DNA of 64,000 nt from positions 364,311-428,310 of the forward strand of contig NZ_JADKRZ010000003.1 in assembly GCF_015350905.1 (NCBI RefSeq), in the 5' to 3' direction. A program made the translations under genes and the position numbers. Each line of letters starts with the position of its first letter. Position 1 is the first letter of the stretch. Under the pieces are notes generated by a model. That model saw only the letters and a program-made list of their open reading frames with translations, was not told the DNA's origin and searched no databases. Below, piece after piece: positions 45,843-54,572 of the stretch. This DNA comes from Curtobacterium sp. VKM Ac-2865 (GTDB lineage Bacteria; Actinomycetota; Actinomycetes; Actinomycetales; Microbacteriaceae).

Positions 45843-48337
45843 GCGCCGTGCTCCGGTACCGCGGACCCGCGACCACCTGGACCGACGCGCTCCCGGTCGG
45901 CAACGGTCTGCTCGGGGCGATGTGCCACGGTGGCGCCCTCGTCGACCGCCTCGGGATCAACGACGGGTCCGCCTGGTCCGGCACGGTGGCGACCGAGCAC
46001 GTCGATCCGCTCGACCCGCAGACCGTCCGGGCAGCGCTCGCCGAGTCCCGCGCCGCGATCGCCGAGGAGCGCTTCGACGACGCCGCCGACGCCCTCCGAC
46101 GGGTGCAGCACCGGCACACGCAGGCGTACATGCCGTTCGTCGACCTGCTCGTGACGACCACCCCCGGCGGGGACGGCCTCGTGCAGGACCACGAGCGGAC
46201 GCTGGACCTGGCCACCGCCACCGCGACGACGTCCTTCGTGCTCGACGGCCAGCCCGTCCACACCGCGACCTGGGCATCCTGGCCGCACCGGGTGCTCGTG
46301 CACGAACTCGTGTTCCCCGAGTCGGGCGTGGGGGTCGTCGACCTGACGCTCGAGACGCTGCTGCACGCGCCGCTCGACGGAGCCGCCGGCGCAGTCCTGG
46401 GTGATGCGGCGCTCCTCGTCCGGCTGCCGAGCGACGTCTGGCCGCCCCACGACGGCGACGTGCCGGACCCGGTGCGCTGGGACGGCCCAGCACTCGAGGG
46501 CGCTGCGGTGCTCCGGGTGGTCGACGGCCACGGCCGGCCCATCGCCGGCGCGTCCGCCCCCGCCTCCGCCTCCGACCCCGGGCGTGCACGAGGCTCGTGG
46601 CCCGCGACACCCCTCGGGCAGGATGCCGCGAGTCCTGTCGCGCAGCACGAGCCTCGTTCCGCGCAGCAGGTGCACGCGAGCGTTCGCGTCCCCGCGCGCG
46701 GGACCGTGCGCGTGGTGCTCGGCACCGCGACGACGGCACGCGGCGCCGGTCGCGAGCCCTCAGGCACCGCGGCGGACGCGGCCGCGACGGCGCTCGGCAC
46801 GGTCGACGCCGCCATCGCCACGGGCATCGACCGGGTCCGTGACGCCCAGCGCACGGACCACGCCGCCCTGTTCGACCGGTTCACCCTGACGCTGCCGGAG
46901 GGCGACCACGCCGGCGTCATGACCGACGAGCGCCTCGCCCGGGTCGCTGCCGAGGGCATCGCGACGGACCCCGGGTTCGCCGCCCTCCTCGTCGCGTATG
47001 GGCGCTACCTGCTCATCTGCTCGTCCCGGCCAGGGGGCCTGCCCGCGACGCTGCAGGGCATCTGGAACGCTGCGCTCCGGCCGCCGTGGAGCGCGAACTA
47101 CACCACGAACGTCAACCTCGAGATGGCCTACTGGCCCGCCGAGGTCACCGCCCTGCCCGAGACCGCCGAACCGCTCGTCGCGCTGGTCCAGGCGGTCGCT
47201 CGTAGCGGTGAGCAGACCGCTGCCCGGCTGTACGACGCTCCCGGGTGGGTGGCGCACCACAACACCGACGCCTGGGGCTACACCCAGCCGATCGGCGAGG
47301 GCCAGCACGACCCCGCGTACGCGTTCTGGCCGACGGGCGCGCTCTGGCTGCTCGACCCGCTCGTGGCGCACGCCGACCACGGCGCCGACGACGCCTTCGT
47401 GCGTGACGTGCTGCTGCCGCTCGTGTCCGGCGCGCTCGCGTTCGTCGACGCCTGGCTCGTGACCGGTGACGACGGCCTGCGGCACACGGTCCCCTCGACC
47501 TCGCCGGAGAACCACTTCGTCACCGCGACGGGTGCTCCCGGCTCCGTGGACACCGACGCCGCGATGGACCTCGCACTCATCGGCATGACGGTGTCCGCGT
47601 ACCGACGGCTGTCGGCGCGGGTCGGACAGACGCCGGACCCGCGGTTCGTGGCGCTCGCCGACGCCCTGCCGCCGATCGAGCCCGGCGCCGACGGGGCCGT
47701 GCCGGAGTGGCGCTCGGACCGTGGACACGCCGAACCAGGGCACCGCCACGTGTCCTCGCTCGTCGGTGTCTACCCCGGCACGACACCGCTGGACGGGCCG
47801 ATGGCCGCGGCGGTCACCCGGACGCTCGACGCCCGCGGCGACGACTCCACCGGGTGGTCGCTGGCGTGGAAACTCGCGCTCCGTGCCCGGCTCGGGGACA
47901 CCGCCGCGATCGGCCGGCTCCTGCCGCTCGTGTTCCGCACGATGGACGGCGTCGACGACGAGGGGCAGCGCGGCGGGCTCTACCGCAACCTGTTCGCTGC
48001 GCACCCGCCGTTCCAGATCGACGGCAACCTCGGCTTCGTCGCCGCGGTGGCCGAGATGCTCGTGCAGTCCCACCGCGGTCGTCTCGACCTGCTCCCCGCC
48101 GTGCCCGCGGCCTTCGCGCACGGGTCCGTCCGCGGGCTCGTCGCACGACCCGGAATCGACGTCGACGTGACGTGGGGTGCCGTGGACGAGGACGGCGCCG
48201 AACTCCTGCACGCCGACCTGCGGGCACGGACCCCGAGGGCACTCGGCGACCACGTGGTCCGGCACCGCGGCCGCGAGGTCCTGGCCCGGCTCACCGCGGT
48301 CGGCGTCCGCGTCCCGGTGGTGTTCCCCGCGGTCTGA
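45839..48337 (+). CDS. Glycoside hydrolase family 95 (alpha-L-fucosidase / alpha-L-galactosidase type)
   Basis: An 832-residue inverting hydrolase. An N-terminal beta domain (TTWTDALPVGNGLLGAM) is followed by a helical barrel with GH95 marks: TTNVNLEMAYWPAE, HHNTDAWG, PSTSPENHF (catalytic Glu), GDDSTGWSLAWKLALRARL and FQIDGNLGFVAAVAEML (catalytic Asp). There is no signal peptide, so it acts on imported oligosaccharides, consistent with the divergent ABC importer. Around residues 245-285 a Ser/Ala/Pro-rich insert coincides with a palindromic DNA element. ATGA overlap with the gene before. Confidence 0.92.
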   Translation: MSAVLRYRGPATTWTDALPVGNGLLGAMCHGGALVDRLGINDGSAWSGTVATEHVDPLDPQTVRAALAESRAAIAEERFDDAADALRRVQHRHTQAYMPFVDLLVTTTPGGDGLVQDHERTLDLATATATTSFVLDGQPVHTATWASWPHRVLVHELVFPESGVGVVDLTLETLLHAPLDGAAGAVLGDAALLVRLPSDVWPPHDGDVPDPVRWDGPALEGAAVLRVVDGHGRPIAGASAPASASDPGRARGSWPATPLGQDAASPVAQHEPRSAQQVHASVRVPARGTVRVVLGTATTARGAGREPSGTAADAAATALGTVDAAIATGIDRVRDAQRTDHAALFDRFTLTLPEGDHAGVMTDERLARVAAEGIATDPGFAALLVAYGRYLLICSSRPGGLPATLQGIWNAALRPPWSANYTTNVNLEMAYWPAEVTALPETAEPLVALVQAVARSGEQTAARLYDAPGWVAHHNTDAWGYTQPIGEGQHDPAYAFWPTGALWLLDPLVAHADHGADDAFVRDVLLPLVSGALAFVDAWLVTGDDGLRHTVPSTSPENHFVTATGAPGSVDTDAAMDLALIGMTVSAYRRLSARVGQTPDPRFVALADALPPIEPGADGAVPEWRSDRGHAEPGHRHVSSLVGVYPGTTPLDGPMAAAVTRTLDARGDDSTGWSLAWKLALRARLGDTAAIGRLLPLVFRTMDGVDDEGQRGGLYRNLFAAHPPFQIDGNLGFVAAVAEMLVQSHRGRLDLLPAVPAAFAHGSVRGLVARPGIDVDVTWGAVDEDGAELLHADLRARTPRALGDHVVRHRGREVLARLTAVGVRVPVVFPAV
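46588..46657. repeat. Palindromic element inserted in the GH95 coding sequence
   Basis: ACGAGGCTCGTG (46588-46599) is the exact inverted complement of CACGAGCCTCGT (46646-46657). AGGCTCGTGGC is shared with the hairpin at 11764-11805. The element is in frame and codes for a Gly/Pro/Ser/Gln-rich loop. Confidence 0.7.
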
Positions 48338-48350
48338 AGCCGGTGCCGGG

Positions 48351-49061
48351 TCAGCGGCGGCGGACGAGCACCACGCTGTCGAGCAGGTCGTGCACGGTGC
48401 CGTCGTCGCGGGGGACCGACCGCGGCCGGACCTCGGCCGTGACGACCGTCCAGTCACCGTCGACACCCTCGGCATCAGCACCGTCGCCGCGTCCCACCCC
48501 GAGCGCGGCCAGGTCGTCGTCCGGCGTCGGGAACCGGTAGGACCGCAGCTCCTCGGGCAGTTCGCCGGGCGGGGCCGCGTGCGCGGTCACCAGCAGGTGC
48601 CCGCCGGGTGCCACGAACCGGGTCGCCCGGCGCAGGATCGCCGCGCGGGGGATCTCGACCGGCCACGACTGCAGGAACGAGGCGGTCACCAGGGTGAAGC
48701 GCTCCTCGGTGTCCCACGTCGCCAGGTCGCCCGCGTCGAACCGCACGTGGTCCGCGACGCCAGCGTCCTCGGCGGCCGCGCGACCTCGGGCAGCGGCCGT
48801 GGGGGAGAGGTCCACACCCGTCGCCCGCCACCCCCGCGACGCCAGCCAGAGCACGTCGCCGCCCTCGCCGCAGCCCAGGTCGAGCGCGGAGCCGACGGGC
48901 CCCTGCTGCTCGAGCGACGTGACGACGTCAGCGAGGACGGCGTTCACCCGGCCCGACCACATCCGGTCCCCGTCGGCGTACCGGGCCTCCCAGTAGGTCG
49001 CCGCGTCGGGCAGTGCCTCGGCGGGCGAGTCGGTGCCGTGCTCGTGCTCGTGCGTGTGCAT
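48351..49061 (-). CDS. Class I SAM-dependent methyltransferase
   Basis: A 236-residue enzyme with the SAM-binding motif SALDLGCGEGGDVLWLA near residue 62, acidic loop GVDLSPTAAA, and motif II 'FTLVTASFLQSWP'. A His/Glu-rich start (MHTHEHEHG) and the YWEARYADGDRMWSG entry segment are like the thiopurine/tellurite (TehB) methyltransferase-like group. ATG 49061 is used; further upstream is Arg-rich. Substrate unknown; it is unrelated in theme to its neighbours. Confidence 0.88.
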   Translation of the reverse strand: MHTHEHEHGTDSPAEALPDAATYWEARYADGDRMWSGRVNAVLADVVTSLEQQGPVGSALDLGCGEGGDVLWLASRGWRATGVDLSPTAAARGRAAAEDAGVADHVRFDAGDLATWDTEERFTLVTASFLQSWPVEIPRAAILRRATRFVAPGGHLLVTAHAAPPGELPEELRSYRFPTPDDDLAALGVGRGDGADAEGVDGDWTVVTAEVRPRSVPRDDGTVHDLLDSVVLVRRR

Positions 49062-49146
49062 CCGCCCAGTGACGCACACCGCACCGCCCGGACGCGAGTT
49101 CCGTTGCCGGTTCGGCAACCTCGCACCGTGCGGGTTCCCCCGGCCC

Positions 49147-49207
49147 GTGCGAGCCTGCCCACCCCGTGCGCCCCGTCAGTGCCGCACGGGGAGGTCAACC
49201 TCGCACC
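49147..49207. repeat. 61-bp imperfect-palindrome interspersed element, copy 1
   Basis: Layout GTGCGAG-N6-CACCCCGTGC-N14-GCACGGGG-N9-TCGCACC. The outer and inner arms are complementary, giving a nested hairpin. Copy 2 at 58787-58847 has the same blocks at exactly the same spacing. It lies between the GntR regulator and the methyltransferase gene. Confidence 0.75.
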
Positions 49208-49219
49208 GGCGCGCGCCCG

Positions 49220-49966
49220 CTACTCCGTCGGCACCGCGTCCGCGTGCTCGATGCGGGCGCTCGCCGTGGCCATGTGCTCGTCCATCGCCCGGAGCGTCGC
49301 GGCGACGTCCCGCGTCCGCATGGCGTCGTAGATCGCCCGGTGCTCGTTGTACGCGGCCTCGGTGGCCTCGCGCGTGCTGACCCGGCGGCCGACCCACACG
49401 CTCAGCATCGACCGGAGGCTCTGCAGCAGGTCGGCGAGCACGTCGTTGTCGGCTGCCCGCGCGAGCTGCACGTGGAAGCGGACGTCGGCCTCGATGAACG
49501 CGGAGGGGTCGTCGAGGGTGGCTTCCTGCCGGTCCAGGTGGTCGCCGAGCGCGTCGAGCTCCTCGTCCGTCGCGCGCTGTGCCGCGAGGATCGCCGCGGT
49601 GCGCTCCAGCGAGGACCGGATCTCGAGCAGCTCCCGCGTGCGGTTCGACGCGAGCATCAGCCCCCACGACAGCGTCGTCGGCAGCAGGTCCGACATCCCG
49701 CCGCGCAGGTACGTGCCCGAGCCCGGTCGGATCTGCACGATGCCGAGGATCTCCAGCGCGGCCAGTGCTTCGCGCACCGCCGACCGACCGACGCCGAGCC
49801 GTTCGGCGAGCACACGCTCGGACGGCAGACGCGACCCGGGGGCCAGGTCGCCGGCGGTGAGGAGCGACACGAGCTGCCGGGCGACCTCGGACGCGGGGGA
49901 CCCGACCGGCACCGACTCGAGTTCGAGCCGGATGTTGAGGGGGTCGTTCTCGCTGAACGCGGGCAT
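49220..49966 (-). CDS. GntR-family (FadR subfamily) regulator, probably of the apionate cluster
   Basis: A 248-residue regulator. The winged HTH is PGSRLPSERVLAERLGVGRSAVREALAAL (pieces LPSERVLAERLGV and SAVREAL), followed by the all-helical FCD domain with a metal/ligand set (DVRFHVQLARAADN, EHRAIYDAMRTRD, DEHM). It is divergent from the MFS-lerK operon. The palindrome at 50019-50032 is its likely site. TACGCT ends 6 nt before the ATG on the minus strand, so its mRNA should be leaderless. Confidence 0.9.
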   Translation of the reverse strand: MPAFSENDPLNIRLELESVPVGSPASEVARQLVSLLTAGDLAPGSRLPSERVLAERLGVGRSAVREALAALEILGIVQIRPGSGTYLRGGMSDLLPTTLSWGLMLASNRTRELLEIRSSLERTAAILAAQRATDEELDALGDHLDRQEATLDDPSAFIEADVRFHVQLARAADNDVLADLLQSLRSMLSVWVGRRVSTREATEAAYNEHRAIYDAMRTRDVAATLRAMDEHMATASARIEHADAVPTE

Positions 49967-50018
49967 GTGCCGAGCGTAGCGGTGCCGGGTCCACCTCCAC
50001 GGCTCTGGACACAAACCG

Positions 50019-50056
50019 GTCAACCGGTTGACAACCAGATCGGAACGGCGCAGGAT
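50019..50056 (+). promoter_or_regulatory. Promoter and GntR operator of the apionate-utilisation operon
   Basis: A perfect 14-bp palindrome GTCAACCGGTTGAC (50019-50032) overlaps the -35 TTGACA (50028-50033), 17 nt from CAGGAT (50051-50056). The shared 12-mer CAACCGGTTGAC recurs at 57918-57929. Confidence 0.8.
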
Positions 50057-50104
50057 GGTCCGCGTTCCAACCCCGACAACGTCGTTCCCCCAGCAGGAGT
50101 CACC

Positions 50105-51505
50105 GTGGACATCCCCGCCACCCGAGGCATCCCGACCTCGGTCGTCGAGAAGACGACCATCCGGAAGATCGCCATCCGCATCGTGCCGTTCGTGGCGCTG
50201 ATGTTCTTCATCAACTTCCTCGACCGCACCGCGATCTCCTTCGCGGCCCCGAACGGCATGGAGGCCGACCTCGGCCTGACCGCCGCACAGTTCGGCTTCG
50301 CGTCCGGGGTCTTCTTCATCGGCTACCTCGTGCTCGAGGTCCCGTCGAACCTCGCACTGCACAAGTTCGGCGCCCGGATCTGGCTCGCCCGCATCATGAT
50401 CACGTGGGGCATCGTCTCGCTGCTCTTCACGTGGGTGCAGAACTACCCGCAGCTGGTCGGGCTGCGCTTCCTGCTCGGCATCGCCGAGGCCGGGTTCTTC
50501 CCGGGCGCGATCCTGTTCCTCTCCACCTGGGTCCCCGCACGCCACCGCGGCAAGATGCTCGCGCTGTTCTACCTGGCGCAGCCTCTCACCAGCGTCATCG
50601 GCTCCCCGCTCGCCGGGTGGCTGATGACCCACGAAGGGCTGCTCGGCGGCCTGGCCGGCTGGCGCTTCATGTTCCTCTGCGTCTCGATCCCGGCGATCAT
50701 CGTCGGCGTCCTGTGCCTCTTCGTCCTCAAGGACAAGCCCTCCCAGGCGAAGTGGCTCGACGAGGACGAGAAGGTCTGGCTGGAGACCGCCCTCGCGAAG
50801 GAGGCCCAGGGCAAGAACGACGGTCACGGCAAGGGCGCTCTGCGCTCCGCGTTCGGCAACGGCCGCGTCTGGATGCTCGCGTTCGTCTACTTCGGCTTCA
50901 TCTACGGCCTCTACGCGCTGAGCTTCTTCCTCCCGACGATCATCGACGGCTTCCAGGAGCAGTTCGGCACCTCGTTCGACCTGTTCCAGAAGGGCCTGAT
51001 CACCGCGATCCCGTACGTCCCCGCGGCGGTCGTCCTGTACTTCTGGTCGCGTGACGCCTTCCGCCGCGGCGTGAAGGTCTGGCACATCGCGCTCCCCGCC
51101 CTGGTCGGTGGGCTCAGCATCCCGGTGGCGCTGTTCATGAACTCGCCGGCCGCCACCGTCGCCGTCATCGCGGTCACCGCCTGCGCGATCTTCGCCGCCC
51201 TGCCGAACTTCTGGACCATGCCGACGCAGTTCCTCACCGGGGCCGCAGCGGCCGCGGGCGTCGCGCTCATCAACACGATCGGCAACCTCGGCGGCTTCGC
51301 TGCCCCGTACATCACGGGCATCGTCAGCGAGTGGACCGGCGGCTACCAGGTGCCGATGTTCATCGTCGGCTTCTTCATGGTCCTCTCGAGCATCCTGATG
51401 GTCATCGTGTCTCGCCAGCACCGTGGCGACACCGGCACCGCGACGACCAGCGGAACCACCACGACCGACGCCGAGCGCGCGGTCAGCACGGAGGCAGGAC
51501 GATGA
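50105..51505 (+). CDS. MFS transporter (anion:cation symporter type)
   Basis: A 466-residue permease with about 12 membrane helices. The entry FLDRTAISFAAPNGMEADLGLTAAQFG (pieces NFLDRTAISFA and FGFASGVFFIGY), R-x-L-x-G (GLRFLLGIAEAGFFPG) and the helix-4/5 pattern match the ACS family, whose members carry organic acids such as tartrate, glucarate or galactonate. An acid or lactone of apiose would fit the downstream enzymes. GTG 50105 follows AGGAG at 6 nt spacing. First gene of the operon; ATGA overlap with lerK. Confidence 0.88.
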   Translation: MDIPATRGIPTSVVEKTTIRKIAIRIVPFVALMFFINFLDRTAISFAAPNGMEADLGLTAAQFGFASGVFFIGYLVLEVPSNLALHKFGARIWLARIMITWGIVSLLFTWVQNYPQLVGLRFLLGIAEAGFFPGAILFLSTWVPARHRGKMLALFYLAQPLTSVIGSPLAGWLMTHEGLLGGLAGWRFMFLCVSIPAIIVGVLCLFVLKDKPSQAKWLDEDEKVWLETALAKEAQGKNDGHGKGALRSAFGNGRVWMLAFVYFGFIYGLYALSFFLPTIIDGFQEQFGTSFDLFQKGLITAIPYVPAAVVLYFWSRDAFRRGVKVWHIALPALVGGLSIPVALFMNSPAATVAVIAVTACAIFAALPNFWTMPTQFLTGAAAAAGVALINTIGNLGGFAAPYITGIVSEWTGGYQVPMFIVGFFMVLSSILMVIVSRQHRGDTGTATTSGTTTTDAERAVSTEAGR

Positions 51506-53223
51506 CCCGGCTGTTCAACGACCCGGCGGACTTCGCCGACGAGATGGTCGACGGCTTCGTCGCCGCCAACCACGCCCGCGTCCGGAAGGTCCACGGCGGC
51601 GTCGCCCGGTCCACGGCGAGCCCGGACGGCACGGTCGCGCTGGTCGTCGGCGGTGGCTCCGGCCACTACCCGGCGTTCGGCGGACTCGTCGGCCACGGGC
51701 TCGCGGCCGGCGCAGCGATGGGGAACCTGTTCGCCAGCCCGTCCGCGCAGCAGGTGACGGCCGTCGCGAAGGCGTCCGAGCACGGCGGCGGCGTGCTGCT
51801 CTCCTACGGCAACTACGCCGGCGACGTGCTGAACTTCGACGCCGCCGAGCGCGCCCTGCGTGCCGAGGGCATCGACGTCCGCACGGTCCGGGTCACCGAC
51901 GACATCGCGTCCGCCCCGGCCACCGAGGCCGCCAAGCGGCGGGGCATCGCGGGCGACCTCTGCGTCTTCAAGGTCGCCGGCGCCGCCGCGGAGCAGGGCA
52001 TGACCCTGGACGAGGTCACGGCGATCGCAACGAGAGCGAACGACCGCACCCGGTCCTTCGGCGTCGCCTTCTCCGGCTGCTCCCTCCCCGGCGCCGACGA
52101 GCCCCTGTTCACCGTCCCCGAGGGCCGCATGGCGATCGGGATGGGCATCCACGGTGAACGCGGCATCGACGAAGCCGACGTCCCGAGCGCCGCGGACCTG
52201 GCCCGGCTCCTCGTGGAGCGCCTCCTCACCGAGCTCCCCGACGGCGTCACGGCTGACGGCGCCCACGTGGTCCCGATCCTGAACGGCCTGGGGAGCGTGA
52301 AGTACGAGGAGCTCTTCGTCGTCTACGCCACCGTCCAGCGCCTGCTCACGGACGCGGGCGCCGTGGTCGTCGAGCCCGAGGTCGGCGAACTCGTCACGAG
52401 CTTCGACATGGCCGGCGCCTCCCTGACCCTGTTCTGGCCGGACGCCGAACTCGAGCAGCTCTGGGCAGCGCCCGCGGACACCCCCGCGTACCGCAAGGGC
52501 GGCGCGGTCCCGCAGGAGCGCCTGCCCGACGACGTCCTCGCCGCCCACGTCGCCGCACCGGTCACCCCCGGCACCCCGGACTCGCAGGCGTCCGCCCGCA
52601 TCGTCGCCGACGCGGTCACCGCGATCCGCGCCACGCTCGACGAGCACGCCGACGAACTCGGGCGCATCGACGCGGTCGCCGGCGACGGGGACCACGGCAT
52701 CGGCATGCAGCGCGGTTCCACCGCCGCGGACGCCGCCGCACGCGACGCCGCCGACCGCGGCGCCGGAGCCGGCAGCGTCCTCGCCATCGCCGGGGACGCC
52801 TGGTCCGACAAGGCCGGCGGCACGTCCGGCGCGATCTGGGGAGCCGCCCTGGAGGCTCTGGGTCGCGTCCTCGGCGACACCGACCGGCCCGACCCGGCCA
52901 CCGTCCAGAGCGCGGTGCACGCCGCCACCGACGCGGTCCTCGCCTTCGGCGCGGTCGTCGGCGACAAGACCATGGTCGACGCCCTCGTCCCGTTCGACGA
53001 CACGCTCACCGCCCGGGTCACCGCGGGCGACGACCTCGTCACGGCGTGGACGGCTGCGTCCGACGCGGCCCAGCGCGCCGCCGACGCCACCGCGGCGCTC
53101 CTGCCCCGCATGGGTCGGGCCCGGACGCACGGCGAGGACGCGGTCGGCACCCCAGACGCGGGTGCCGTGTCGTTAGCCCTCATCACCGCCGCGGTCCTCC
53201 GGACTCTCGACGTCCCGGCCTGA
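51502..53223 (+). CDS. lerK: Dihydroxyacetone-kinase-family ketotetrose kinase, probable L-erythrulose kinase
   Basis: A 573-residue ATP-dependent kinase with DAK1 (residues 1-~330: GGGSGHYPAFGG, and His217 in GIHGERG as the likely covalent substrate ligand) fused to DAK2 (~365-570: VAGDGDHGIGMQRGS metal ligands, DKAGGTSGAIWGAAL). The neighbours (RpiB-like, TIM-like, OiaC-like) match the L-erythrulose to D-erythrose 4-phosphate route described for mycobacteria, so L-erythrulose is the likely substrate rather than dihydroxyacetone. ATG 51502 overlaps the MFS stop. Confidence 0.82.
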   Translation: MTRLFNDPADFADEMVDGFVAANHARVRKVHGGVARSTASPDGTVALVVGGGSGHYPAFGGLVGHGLAAGAAMGNLFASPSAQQVTAVAKASEHGGGVLLSYGNYAGDVLNFDAAERALRAEGIDVRTVRVTDDIASAPATEAAKRRGIAGDLCVFKVAGAAAEQGMTLDEVTAIATRANDRTRSFGVAFSGCSLPGADEPLFTVPEGRMAIGMGIHGERGIDEADVPSAADLARLLVERLLTELPDGVTADGAHVVPILNGLGSVKYEELFVVYATVQRLLTDAGAVVVEPEVGELVTSFDMAGASLTLFWPDAELEQLWAAPADTPAYRKGGAVPQERLPDDVLAAHVAAPVTPGTPDSQASARIVADAVTAIRATLDEHADELGRIDAVAGDGDHGIGMQRGSTAADAAARDAADRGAGAGSVLAIAGDAWSDKAGGTSGAIWGAALEALGRVLGDTDRPDPATVQSAVHAATDAVLAFGAVVGDKTMVDALVPFDDTLTARVTAGDDLVTAWTAASDAAQRAADATAALLPRMGRARTHGEDAVGTPDAGAVSLALITAAVLRTLDVPA

Positions 53224-53289
53224 GCACGACGCCGCACCAGCACCACCACCAGCACGCAGCACCAGCAGCACCACGAGAGAGGCACCCGC

Positions 53290-53772
53290 ATGAGCGAGCA
53301 GTTCCGTCTGGTCATCGGTTCCGACGACGCCGGCTTCGACTACAAGGAGGTCATCAAGCGTGACCTCGAGGCCGACCCGCGCGTCGCCAGCGTCGTGGAC
53401 GTGGGCGTCGACGCGGACGGCCACACCGCCTACCCGCACGTCGCCGTCGACGCCGCCCGGAGGGTCGCGAACGGCGAGGCCGACCGCGCGATCCTGATCT
53501 GCGGCACCGGGCTCGGCGTCGCGATCGCCGCGAACAAGGTCCCCGGCATCCGGGCCGTCACCGCGCACGACTCCTTCAGCGTCGAGCGCTCGGTCCTGTC
53601 GAACGACGCCCAGGTCCTCTGCATGGGCCAGCGCGTCGTCGGCGTCGAGGTCGCACGGCGGATGGCGAAGGAGTGGCTCGGCTACACCTTCGACCAGAGC
53701 AGCGCGAGCGCCGAGAAGGTCAACGCCATCTGCGCGTACGACGGCAGCGCCCCGGTCGGGACCGACGCATGA
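53290..53772 (+). CDS. derI: RpiB/LacAB-family isomerase, probable D-erythrulose 4-phosphate isomerase
   Basis: A 160-residue RpiB-fold enzyme. Marks: [16 protein letters not shown], Cys71 in the [20 protein letters not shown] stretch (pieces [17 protein letters not shown]) and [15 protein letters not shown]. It should isomerise D-erythrulose 4-phosphate to D-erythrose 4-phosphate, which enters the pentose phosphate pathway. The Asp-Asp in GSDDAG replaces the Asp-His of ribose-phosphate isomerase B, a change seen in tetrose-specific relatives as I recall. GAGAGG precedes ATG 53290. Confidence 0.8.
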   Translation: MSEQFRLVIGSDDAGFDYKEVIKRDLEADPRVASVVDVGVDADGHTAYPHVAVDAARRVANGEADRAILICGTGLGVAIAANKVPGIRAVTAHDSFSVERSVLSNDAQVLCMGQRVVGVEVARRMAKEWLGYTFDQSSASAEKVNAICAYDGSAPVGTDA

Positions 53773-54572
53773 CCCGGGCCACGGCGACGCCCCGACTGAC
53801 GATCGGGGTGTCCCTGAAGATGTACTTCGGCCACGCCCGCACGATCGCGTGGGCCGAAGCCGTGGCCGACATCGCCCGCACGCACCCGGCCGTGACCGGC
53901 GGCAGCGTCGAGCTGTTCGTCATCCCGACGTTCCCGTCGCTCGTCCCGGTGCGGGCAGCGCTCGACGGCTCCGGCGTGCTCCTCGGCGCACAGGACCTGG
54001 CGTGGGCGGACGAGGGGGCCTTCACCGGCGAGGTCTCCGGCCGTGAGCTCGCGGAGATCGGCGTCGACCTCGTCGAGATCGCGCACGCCGAGCGGCGCTC
54101 CCTGTTCCACGAGTCCGACCAGGACGTCGCCGGCAAGGTGCACGCCGCCTTCCGGAACCACCTGCGTCCCCTCATCTGCGTCGGCGAGTCCACCCGCGCC
54201 TCCCGGCCTGGAGAGGTGACCGACGCGATCGCCGAGGTGACCGCCCACCTCGACCGCTTCGTCCAGACCGCGGTGGCGGACGGCATCGCCGGCCCCGTCA
54301 TCGTGGCGTACGAGCCGGTCTGGGCCATCGGCGCACCGGCGCCCGCGCCGGACGACCACATCGTCGCGGTGCTCGCCGGTATCGAGGCCCACCTCGCCAC
54401 CCGGCCGGAGCTCGCCGGCAGTGTCGTCATCTACGGCGGCAGTGCCGGCCCTGGTCTGCTGACGCGTGGAGGGGGGCGCATCGGCGGGCTGTTCCTCGGC
54501 CGCTTCGCGCACGACCCCGCGGCGATCCGGACGATCCTCGACGAGGCCGAGCAGCTGGGGGCCGACGCATGA
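53769..54572 (+). CDS. lerI: Triosephosphate-isomerase-like protein, probable L-erythrulose 1-phosphate isomerase
   Basis: A 267-residue TIM homologue. Catalytic positions: Lys in GVSLKMYFG, His in EIAHAERR (the GHSERR loop of true TIM is altered), Glu in AYEPVWAIG, and the phosphate loop YGGSAGPG. These departures from tpiA, and the company of lerK and derI, point to the EryH/LerI subfamily, which moves the phosphate-bearing end from L-erythrulose 1-phosphate to D-erythrulose 4-phosphate. ATGA overlaps on both sides. Confidence 0.8.
   Translation: MTRATATPRLTIGVSLKMYFGHARTIAWAEAVADIARTHPAVTGGSVELFVIPTFPSLVPVRAALDGSGVLLGAQDLAWADEGAFTGEVSGRELAEIGVDLVEIAHAERRSLFHESDQDVAGKVHAAFRNHLRPLICVGESTRASRPGEVTDAIAEVTAHLDRFVQTAVADGIAGPVIVAYEPVWAIGAPAPAPDDHIVAVLAGIEAHLATRPELAGSVVIYGGSAGPGLLTRGGGRIGGLFLGRFAHDPAAIRTILDEAEQLGADA

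Noticed and set aside
51502..53223. Glycerol or dihydroxyacetone utilisation as the role of the DAK-type kinase
   Set aside because: No glycerol dehydrogenase or PTS partner is present, whereas RpiB-like, TIM-like, OiaC-like and ApnO-like genes overlap it directly, favouring the tetrose route.
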